Origin: Actinomycetota bacterium | Lineage (GTDB): Bacteria; Actinomycetota; Acidimicrobiia; Spongiisociales; UBA11373 | DNA: 10,844 nt | Direction: 5' to 3' | Assembly: GCA_003486285.1 (NCBI GenBank) | Contig: DNGH01000281.1 | Location: 1-10,844, forward strand | Part shown: piece after piece, positions 5,040 to 10,844 of the stretch | Layout of the letters: each line of letters opens with the position of its first letter | Position numbering within the stretch: the first letter of the stretch is position 1 | Notes under the pieces: model-generated | What the model was told of the DNA's origin: nothing | The model's database searches: none | Seen by the model: only the letters and a program-made list of their open reading frames with translations | Translations under genes and position numbers: made by a program

Positions 5040-5629
5040 GGGTCAACGACAAGATCCGTGCCCGCGAGGTGCGGGTGGTCGCCCCCGACGGCAGCCAGGT
5101 GGGCGTGCTGAAGGTGGAAGAGGCCCAGTACCTCGCCAACCAGCTGGGGCTGGACCTGGTCGAGGTGGCGCCCGAGGCCAAGCCGCCGGTGTGCCGCATG
5201 ATGGACTACGGCAAGTACAAGTACGAGCTGTCGGTCCGCCAGCGTGAGGCGCGCAAGAAGCAGACCCGCACCGTCGTCAAGGAAGTCAAGTTCCGTCCCA
5301 AGACGGATGACAACGACTACGACTGGAAGAAGCGCCGGGTGATCGAGTTCCTCGGCGAAGGCGACAAGGTGAAGATCACGATGATGTTCCGGGGCCGCGA
5401 GTTGAGCCATCCCGAATTGGGGGCGAGGATCCTGCAGCGGCTTGCCACCGAAGTGGGCGAATGGGGAACCGTCGAGCAGAACGCCCGGCTCGAGGGACGG
5501 AACATGACCATGCAATTGGCCCCGGTGAAGCGCAGCCGCAAGGAGTCTGCCGAGGGCCACGCCGAGAACCGGACGGACGGCGACGGCGCCGCCGGGGCAG
5601 TTGCCGCCGACGTACCGATCGAGGAGTGA
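5024..5629 (+). CDS. infC: Translation initiation factor IF-3 (apparent ATC start)
   Basis: Binds the 30S subunit, keeps it apart from 50S and checks the initiator tRNA and start codon. The N-domain begins with RVNDKIRAREVRVV and includes DLVEVAP and PPVCRMMDYGKYKYE; the C-domain includes VVKEVKFRPKTDDNDYD, KVKITMMFRGRE and GRNMTMQLAP. A low-complexity acidic tail follows from about 172; total 201 aa. The predicted start ATC gives IAQELRVNDK, aligning position for position with mycobacterial MSTETRVNER. A GTG at 4925 would add 33 residues encoded by the leader hairpins and is unlikely. IF3 rejects non-standard start codons, so a rare start (AUU in E. coli, AUC in Myxococcus) gives autoregulation. 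rpmI follows after 5 nt. Confidence 0.95.
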   Translation: MAQELRVNDKIRAREVRVVAPDGSQVGVLKVEEAQYLANQLGLDLVEVAPEAKPPVCRMMDYGKYKYELSVRQREARKKQTRTVVKEVKFRPKTDDNDYDWKKRRVIEFLGEGDKVKITMMFRGRELSHPELGARILQRLATEVGEWGTVEQNARLEGRNMTMQLAPVKRSRKESAEGHAENRTDGDGAAGAVAADVPIEE

Positions 5630-5634
5630 GTGAG

Positions 5635-5832
5635 ATGCCGAAGCAGAAGACGAGACGATCCGCCGCCAAGCGGTTCACGGTGACGGGGAGCGGCAAGCTG
5701 CGCCGGCGCCAGTCGGGCCGTGCCCATCTGGTCCTGGGCAAGAAGTCCAGCCGCCGCATGCGGCGGCTCAAGGGCGACGCCCCGGTCTCCCACGCCGACA
5801 CCGAGCGTGTCAGCCGGATGCTGGGTCGTTAG
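5635..5832 (+). CDS. rpmI: Large ribosomal subunit protein bL35
   Basis: Small basic 50S protein of 65 aa, the normal length. It opens with MPKQKTRRSAAKRF and includes TGSGKLRRRQSGRAH and a lysine/arginine-rich centre, all typical of bL35. The ATG is preceded by GAGGAG (5621-5626) at 8 nt spacing, located within the end of infC. The stop TAG overlaps the Shine-Dalgarno of rplT. Confidence 0.96.
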   Translation: MPKQKTRRSAAKRFTVTGSGKLRRRQSGRAHLVLGKKSSRRMRRLKGDAPVSHADTERVSRMLGR

Positions 5833-5840
5833 GAGGAGCC

Positions 5841-6200
5841 ATGGCACGAATCAAGCGTTCGGTGCACGCCCAGAAGAAGCGCCGCAAGATCCTCGAACGC
5901 GCCAGCGGCTACAAGGGGGCGCGCTCCCGCCGGTTGCGGACCGCCAACGAGCAGGTCATGAACGCGATGCAGGACGCGTATCGCGATCGCAGGGCGCGCA
6001 AGGGTGAGTTCCGCAAGATCTGGATCGGTCGCATCAACGCCGCGGCGCGCCAGCACGGAACCACGTACTCCCGTCTGATGGCCGATCTGAAGGCCGCCGA
6101 GGTCGACATCGATCGCAAGATGCTCGCCGAGATGGCGGTCGCCGATCCGGCCGGATTCGGCGCCCTGGTGAAGGCGACCACGAGGTCCGCCGACGCCTGA
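5841..6200 (+). CDS. rplT: Large ribosomal subunit protein bL20
   Basis: 50S assembly protein that binds 23S rRNA early; in several bacteria it also represses its own operon by binding the mRNA leader. The 119-aa sequence starts MARIKRSVHAQKKRRKIL and contains ASGYKGARSRRLRTA and RKIWIGRINAAARQHG, both family hallmarks. The Shine-Dalgarno AGGAGGAG (5831-5838) overlaps the rpmI stop and lies 2-5 nt before the ATG. Since infC, rpmI and rplT share one leader, L20 is the natural candidate regulator, by analogy only. Confidence 0.97.
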   Translation: MARIKRSVHAQKKRRKILERASGYKGARSRRLRTANEQVMNAMQDAYRDRRARKGEFRKIWIGRINAAARQHGTTYSRLMADLKAAEVDIDRKMLAEMAVADPAGFGALVKATTRSADA

Positions 6201-6228
6201 GGCCCCGATCTCGCCGCGCCATCCCGCG

Positions 6229-6957
6229 GTGACGGCGGCGGTGCGGCTGCACCGTCGCCGGGGTCGGGAGGCCGAAGGGGAGACCCTGGTGGAGGGTCCC
6301 CACCTGCTCGAAGCGGCAGTCGCCGCCGGGATCAGGCCCAAGCGGATCTTCGTGGCATCCGGCGACGCTGCCGGGGAGGCGCTGGCGAGGAGCAGCGGGG
6401 GCGAAGTCCTGGCGGTGGACCAGCGCACCCTGGCCAGGCTCGCCACCACCGCCACCCCGCAGAGTCCGGTGGCCGTCATCGCCATACCGGACCGCCCCGT
6501 CCCGGCGGGAGGCCGGGTCCTGGTGGCGTGGGGTGTGAGCGATCCGGGGAACTGCGGGACCCTGATCCGGATCGCCGCCGCCTTCGGCTACGGCTACCTC
6601 GCCGGACCGGCATCGGCCGACGTCTGGTCGCCCAAGGTGCTGCGTGCCGCCGCCGGCGCCCACTTCGCGACATGGATCGGCCATGTCGCCACGCTCGATG
6701 CAGTGCGCCTCGGGGGCCGCGCCGTGGTAGCCACGGTGGCGCGCGATGGCGCGCCGCCCGGGCCGCTCCCCGACGCGGCTGCGGTGATGGTGGGGAGCGA
6801 AGCACACGGATTGCCCGACGAGATCGTCGCCGCCGCCGATCTGCGGGTCACGATCCCGACCTCCGGCGCCGTCGAGAGCCTCAATGCGGCGGTGGCGGGT
6901 GCCATCGTGGCCTATGTCGGGGCGCTGGGCACCACCACTAACCTCACCGGGTCGTGA
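6229..6957 (+). CDS. SpoU/TrmH family RNA 2'-O-ribose methyltransferase (TsnR/RlmB-like)
   Basis: Methylates a ribose 2'-OH in rRNA (or tRNA) using S-adenosylmethionine through a knotted SPOUT fold. The three SpoU motifs are present: DPGNCGTLIR (105-114), VMVGSEAHGLPDEI (186-199) and IPTSGAVESLNAAVAGAI (209-226). An N-terminal substrate-binding region covers about 1-90. The gene sits where tsnR lies in mycobacteria, after rplT and before pheS; the exact nucleotide modified cannot be told. GTG 6229 is the first conventional start but has no Shine-Dalgarno. Family-like sequence (SPRHPAV) is encoded just upstream, so translation may begin at ATC 6208, where GAGG (6199-6202) sits 5 nt before. Its stop overlaps pheS by GTGA. 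Confidence 0.9.
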   Translation: MTAAVRLHRRRGREAEGETLVEGPHLLEAAVAAGIRPKRIFVASGDAAGEALARSSGGEVLAVDQRTLARLATTATPQSPVAVIAIPDRPVPAGGRVLVAWGVSDPGNCGTLIRIAAAFGYGYLAGPASADVWSPKVLRAAAGAHFATWIGHVATLDAVRLGGRAVVATVARDGAPPGPLPDAAAVMVGSEAHGLPDEIVAAADLRVTIPTSGAVESLNAAVAGAIVAYVGALGTTTNLTGS

Positions 6958-7997
6958 TCTCCGCCGCCGATCTCCGCACGCTGAGCGACACCATCATGGC
7001 GCGCCTGCCCGGCGCGACCACCGCCGCGGCCGTGGACGCCCTCGAGGCCGAAGCACTGGGGCCTGACGCCCCCGTGACCGCGGCCCGGCGCAGTCTGCGC
7101 GACGCCCCCGACGCGGTGCGCCGCGAGCTGGGACAAGCGGTGAACGAGGTGACCGGCCGGATCTCGGTGGCGGCCCGGGAGCGGCGCCTGGCGCTGGCCG
7201 CCGCCGAGCGCGACACCCGGCTGGACGAGGAGTGGCTCGACATGAGCCTGCCGGGGAGGGCGCCGGCACGGGGCAAGGCGCACCTGGTGTCGACGGTGTG
7301 GGACGAGGTCGTCGACATCTTCGTCGCCCTGGGCTACACGGTCGCGGCCGGGCCCGAGGTGGAGACGGCCTATTACAACTTTGACGCCCTGAACACGCCT
7401 CCGACTCACCCGTCGCGGCTCGAGAGCGACACCCTCTACGTCGCCCACGGCGACGACCCTGAGGGAGTGCTGCTGCGCACCCATACCTCGCCCGTACAGG
7501 CGAGGTACATGGAAACCCACCGACCCCCGGTCTACATGGTGGTTCCGGGCCGGGTCTATCGGCGCGATGCGATCGACGCGACTCACACCCCGGTTTTCCA
7601 CCAGCTCGAGGGGCTGGCCGTGGACGATGCCATCACCTTTGGCGACCTCAAGGGCACCCTGGAGCACTTCGCCCGCACCTTCTTCGGCTCGCGGCGGCGC
7701 GTGCGCTTCCTGCCCCACTTCTTTCCGTTCACCGAGCCATCGGCAGAGCTCCACGTGGACTGCTTCGCCTGCGAGGGATCCGGGTGCCGCGTCTGTCGCG
7801 AGTCCGGTTGGATCGAGCTGCTCGGGTGCGGCATGGTCGACCCGAACGTCTTCGTGGCCGTGGGCTATGACCCCGCCGTGGTGTCCGGTTTCGCCTTCGG
7901 CGTCGGGATCGACCGCCTGGCGATGATCCGGTACGGAGTTCCGGAACTGCGCATGTTCTTCGATCCCGACCTGCGCATCCTGAGGCAGTTTCGATGA
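6954..7997 (+). CDS. pheS: Phenylalanyl-tRNA synthetase alpha subunit
   Basis: Catalytic subunit of the alpha2-beta2 enzyme that charges tRNA(Phe). The N-terminal part (about 1-90) is the helical coiled-coil region that binds tRNA. The class II catalytic core follows, with HTSPVQARYM (177-186), motif 2 at GRVYRRDAIDATH (199-211) plus FHQLEG, PFTEPSAE and motif 3 GFAFGVGIDRLAMIRYG (312-328). A four-cysteine knuckle, C270, C273, C278 and C281, with the CxGxGCxxCxxxGW pattern found in many bacterial PheS proteins, probably binds zinc. Length is 347 aa. GTG 6954 overlaps the methyltransferase stop; pheT overlaps by ATGA, consistent with matched subunit production. No T-box or Phe attenuator precedes it. 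Confidence 0.96.
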   Translation: MISAADLRTLSDTIMARLPGATTAAAVDALEAEALGPDAPVTAARRSLRDAPDAVRRELGQAVNEVTGRISVAARERRLALAAAERDTRLDEEWLDMSLPGRAPARGKAHLVSTVWDEVVDIFVALGYTVAAGPEVETAYYNFDALNTPPTHPSRLESDTLYVAHGDDPEGVLLRTHTSPVQARYMETHRPPVYMVVPGRVYRRDAIDATHTPVFHQLEGLAVDDAITFGDLKGTLEHFARTFFGSRRRVRFLPHFFPFTEPSAELHVDCFACEGSGCRVCRESGWIELLGCGMVDPNVFVAVGYDPAVVSGFAFGVGIDRLAMIRYGVPELRMFFDPDLRILRQFR

Positions 7998-10375
7998 TCG
8001 CCTCGCTGCGCTGGCTCGAGGAATTCGTCGACCTGCCGACCCGGGAGAGCGGCGTCATCGCCGCCGCCTTCAACAGCCTCGGTTTCGAGGTCGAAGGGGT
8101 GTCTGTGGTCGCGGCCCAGTTCGGCGGCGTGATCGTCGCCCGGGTGACCGCGATCCGCCCTCATCCCGCCGCCGACCGGGTCCGGCTGGTGACCATCGAC
8201 CTCGGCTCCTCCAGCCTCGAGGTGGTATGCGGTGCCTGGAACTTCGGCGTCGGCGCCACGGTCGCCTATGCCACGGTCGGGTCGCGCCTGACCGGCGGAA
8301 TCGAGGTGGGGGAGCGCGACATCCGCGGGGTGCGGTCGCCGGGGATGATCTGCTCGGAGCGAGAGCTCGGTATCGGCGACGAGGCCGGCGGCATCCTCCT
8401 CCTCGAGGACGGCCTGGCGCCGGGGACGGATTTCGGCACGCTCGTGGCGCTGCCCGACGCGGTGTTCGACATCGCCATCACTCCGAATCGGCCCGATGCC
8501 ATGTCGATCCACGGCCTGGCCAGAGAACTCGGCGCGTTCTTCGGCTCCGAGGTGCGTCCCATCGACGTGGCTGAGCCTGCCGCCAGCGGTGCCACCAGTG
8601 CCGAGGTCCGCATCGACGATCCCGCGGGTTGCCCCCGCTTCACCGCTCGGGAGATCTCCGGGGTGACCGTGGCGCCGTCGCCGTTGTGGATGCGGATGCG
8701 CCTGCGCACCGCCGGGGTACGTCCCGTCAACAACGTCGTGGACGTGACCAACTACGTGATGCTCGAGACCGGCCAGCCGCTGCACGCCTTCGATCTGGAC
8801 CGCGTCCCCGCCGAGACGATCGTGGTGCGCCGGGCTCGGGCCGGGGAGTCGCTGACCACCCTCGACGGCGTCACTCGCACTCTCGATCCCGCCGACCTGG
8901 TCATCGCCTCACCCGAGGCGGCACTGGGTCTGGCGGGGATCATGGGTGGGGGCGACAGTGAGGTGTCGGCCGGAACCACCCGGGTGCTGCTCGAGGTGGC
9001 CCACTTCGAGCCGACCGGGGTGCTGCTGAGCGGCAAGCGCCACGGGCTCCGCACCGAGGCGGTGGCCCGCTTCGAGCGCGGGGTCGATCCGGGTCTGCCT
9101 CCGATCGCCTCGGTGCGCGCCACGGCGCTGATCGCCCGGCTCGCCGGTGGCGCCGCGGTGGGTCCCCTGGTCGATGCCCATCCGGCTCCCCGCCAGGCCG
9201 CGGTGGTCCAGCTCCCGGTGCGCGAGGTGGAGCGCCTGCTGGGGGTGAGGCTCTTCGCCCCCGAGATCGGAGCGCTGCTGCGCCGCCTCGGCTTCGACGT
9301 CGCGGGGGAGGATCCATTGCAGGTCACCATTCCCACCTACCGTCCCGACGTGACCCGGCCTGCCGACCTGGTCGAGGAGGTGGCCCGGCTGCACGGGCTC
9401 GACAACCTGCCGACGACACTGCCCCACGGGCCTGGCGGCGGCCTTCCGGACTGGGAGCGGCGCCGCCGGGCCGTACACGCCACCCTGGTCGGGGCCGGTT
9501 ACTCCGAGATCCTCAGCTTCGACTTCGTGGCACCCGAGCAACTCGCCCGGCTCGGTCTCCCCGCCGGGGATCGCCGCCTGGATCCGCTGCTGGTGCGCAA
9601 CCCGCTCAATGACGCCCAGGCCGCGTTGCGCACCACGCTGCTCCCCGGACTGCTCGACGGACTGCGGATCAATGTCACCCGCAACCTGGGAGATGTGGCG
9701 CTCTTCGAAGTCGGGTCGGTGTTCCTGGCGGCGCCGGGAGAGCCGATCCCCGCGCAGCCGCACCATCTCGGCTTCGCCGCCATCGGGGCCGTTCCGGGGC
9801 CGTCGTGGCAACCCCGCCCATCCCGTGACGCCCTCGATGCCACCGGCCTGATCGAGACCCTGACGGCTGCCACCGGGACCCCGCTGCGGGTGGAGCAGGC
9901 CGCACAGCCGGGATTCCACCCGGGACGCTCGGCCCGGGTGCTCCTCGGCGATGCGGTCATAGGCGTGATCGGGGAGATCCACCCGGATGTCGCCGCCGCC
10001 TGGGATCTGCCGGGACGCGTCGTGGCCGGAGAGCTGTCGCTGGCGGCATGGGAGGACGCCGCACCGGCCGGCTTCGTCGTTCCGAGCCTGCTCCCCCCGG
10101 TCGTGTTCGACCTGGCCTTCGACATCGCCGCCACCTTGCCGGTGGCGCATCTGGTGGACTCGATCCGCCAGGCCGGGGGCCCCTATCTGGAGAACCTGTC
10201 CCTGTTCGACGTGTTCCAGGGACCTCCTCTGGAGGCGGGACGCAAGAGCGCCGCGGTGCGCCTGACCTTTCGCCACCCCGAGCGGACCATGGTGGACGAG
10301 GAGATGATCCCGATTCGGGCCGCGATCGTGGCGCACGTCGGTGCCGCGGTCGGCGGAATACTGCGAGGAGGCTGA
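7994..10375 (+). CDS. pheT: Phenylalanyl-tRNA synthetase beta subunit
   Basis: Non-catalytic partner of PheS that binds tRNA(Phe) and hydrolyses mischarged Tyr-tRNA(Phe). At 793 aa it has the full domain set: N-terminal MIASLRWLEEFVDLP, an EMAP-like tRNA-binding OB domain (about 40-150, with RPHPAADRVRL and VVCGAWNFGVG), the B1 segment FDIAITPNRPDAMSIHGLAR, B3/B4 editing domain (about 210-380, with VNNVVDVTNYVMLETGQPLH and GLAGIMGG), B5 (about 400-475), a catalytic-like core, and the C-terminal ferredoxin-like anticodon-binding domain (about 700-793, ending in the FRHPERTMVDEEM region). Start ATG overlaps pheS. No truncation or frameshift is visible. Confidence 0.96.
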   Translation: MIASLRWLEEFVDLPTRESGVIAAAFNSLGFEVEGVSVVAAQFGGVIVARVTAIRPHPAADRVRLVTIDLGSSSLEVVCGAWNFGVGATVAYATVGSRLTGGIEVGERDIRGVRSPGMICSERELGIGDEAGGILLLEDGLAPGTDFGTLVALPDAVFDIAITPNRPDAMSIHGLARELGAFFGSEVRPIDVAEPAASGATSAEVRIDDPAGCPRFTAREISGVTVAPSPLWMRMRLRTAGVRPVNNVVDVTNYVMLETGQPLHAFDLDRVPAETIVVRRARAGESLTTLDGVTRTLDPADLVIASPEAALGLAGIMGGGDSEVSAGTTRVLLEVAHFEPTGVLLSGKRHGLRTEAVARFERGVDPGLPPIASVRATALIARLAGGAAVGPLVDAHPAPRQAAVVQLPVREVERLLGVRLFAPEIGALLRRLGFDVAGEDPLQVTIPTYRPDVTRPADLVEEVARLHGLDNLPTTLPHGPGGGLPDWERRRRAVHATLVGAGYSEILSFDFVAPEQLARLGLPAGDRRLDPLLVRNPLNDAQAALRTTLLPGLLDGLRINVTRNLGDVALFEVGSVFLAAPGEPIPAQPHHLGFAAIGAVPGPSWQPRPSRDALDATGLIETLTAATGTPLRVEQAAQPGFHPGRSARVLLGDAVIGVIGEIHPDVAAAWDLPGRVVAGELSLAAWEDAAPAGFVVPSLLPPVVFDLAFDIAATLPVAHLVDSIRQAGGPYLENLSLFDVFQGPPLEAGRKSAAVRLTFRHPERTMVDEEMIPIRAAIVAHVGAAVGGILRGG

Positions 10376-10376
10376 C

Positions 10377-10844
10377 ATGGACTTCGTCACGGTGAGCGAC
10401 CTCGGCCGCGATGGCCTGGACGAGGTGCTGGCGACGGCGGCAAGGGTGAAGCGGGACCGCGACTCGGTGGCGGGGAGCCGGCGCGGCCTGCGGCTCGGGC
10501 TCTTCTTCGAGAAGCCATCGACCCGGACCCGGGTGTCGTGTGAGATCGCCGCCACGGATCTGGGTGCCGTCCCGATCGTCCTCAAGCAGGATGAGGTCGG
10601 CCTCGGCAAGCGGGAGGCGGTTTCCGACGTGGCGCGGGTGCTCGACCGCTACCTGGACGTGCTGGCCTTCCGGGTGTTCCATCACGGCGACCTCGACACG
10701 ATCGCGGCCCATGCCACGGCCCCGGTGATCAACCTGCTCTCCGATCGGGAGCATCCCTGCCAGGCCCTCGCCGACCTGCAGACCGTCGCGGAGCATCGTC
10801 CTCTCGACGGCGCCGTCGTCGCCTACGTCGGCGACGGCAACAAC
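10377..10844 (+). CDS. argF: Ornithine carbamoyltransferase, N-terminal half (runs off the window)
   Basis: Makes citrulline from ornithine and carbamoyl phosphate in arginine synthesis. The visible 156 residues contain the carbamoyl-phosphate motif FFEKPSTRTRVSCE (STRTR at about 48-52), the ARVLDRYLDVLAFRVF segment, DREHPCQALADL with HPCQ, and the start of the ornithine-binding domain (VVAYVGDGNN). The family's usual SFE after STRTRV is SCE, and GxGE reads GKRE, both mild variants. The ATG lies 1 nt after the pheT stop, with GAGGAGG (10365-10371) 5 nt upstream. pheT-arg linkage is known in mycobacteria, but there argC, argJ, argB and argD come between; here they are absent from this position. 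Aspartate carbamoyltransferase is excluded by the HPCQ motif. Confidence 0.92.
   Translation, partial: MDFVTVSDLGRDGLDEVLATAARVKRDRDSVAGSRRGLRLGLFFEKPSTRTRVSCEIAATDLGAVPIVLKQDEVGLGKREAVSDVARVLDRYLDVLAFRVFHHGDLDTIAAHATAPVINLLSDREHPCQALADLQTVAEHRPLDGAVVAYVGDGNN

Noticed and set aside
6954..6956. A T-box or Phe-leader attenuator before pheS.
   Set aside because: pheS overlaps the methyltransferase stop by GTGA, so there is no leader space.
8909..10609. A 566-codon minus-strand open frame, and other long antisense frames over rpe, the response regulator and pheT.
   Set aside because: They are antisense to clear genes, are composed of low-information GC-rich residues (G, R, P, Q, H) and show no domains. 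Such frames are expected in GC-rich coding DNA.
10377..10844. Truncated argF as a pseudogene.
   Set aside because: The frame is intact up to the last base of the window; it is only cut by the window edge.

Overview
This is a GC-rich, gene-dense stretch of chromosome from an actinobacterium. The gene order infC-rpmI-rplT-tsnR-like methyltransferase-pheS-pheT followed by an arginine gene matches the arrangement known in Actinomycetota such as Mycobacterium tuberculosis. The infC N-terminus aligns residue for residue with the mycobacterial protein. GC content and style suggest an environmental lineage such as Acidimicrobiia, but the window alone does not prove the class.

Layout. Positions 1-26 look like the last codons of an upstream gene, possibly priA. 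Positions 27-182 are non-coding and carry three tandem arrays of 7-bp units. Then come def and fmt (peptide deformylase and Met-tRNA formyltransferase), overlapping at TTGA. A fourth heptad array, which also forms a hairpin, lies where fmt meets the convergent gene ppk2 (class III-like polyphosphate kinase 2, minus strand). ppk2 and rpe (ribulose-phosphate epimerase) diverge from a 51-bp gap in which each start codon has a TANNNT hexamer 6-7 bp upstream, so both may be leaderless. rpe overlaps a receiver-GGDEF response regulator by ATGA. rnhB (RNase HII) follows.

From about 4843 a translation operon begins: a good sigma70-type promoter, a leader of about 146 nt with several hairpins and an overlapping small ORF, then infC with an apparent ATC start, rpmI, rplT, an SpoU/TrmH rRNA 2'-O-methyltransferase, pheS and pheT. 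argF follows 1 bp after pheT and runs off the window end.

The genes concern initiation and decoding: formylation and deformylation of the initiator methionine, IF3, two 50S proteins, an rRNA methylase and Phe-tRNA synthetase. I see no phage, IS, CRISPR, tRNA or defence genes. The most unusual content is non-coding: four tandem arrays with the same 7-bp period but different units in the two longest unregulated intergenic gaps, and the infC leader with its rare ATC start. trmH may also begin at ATC.
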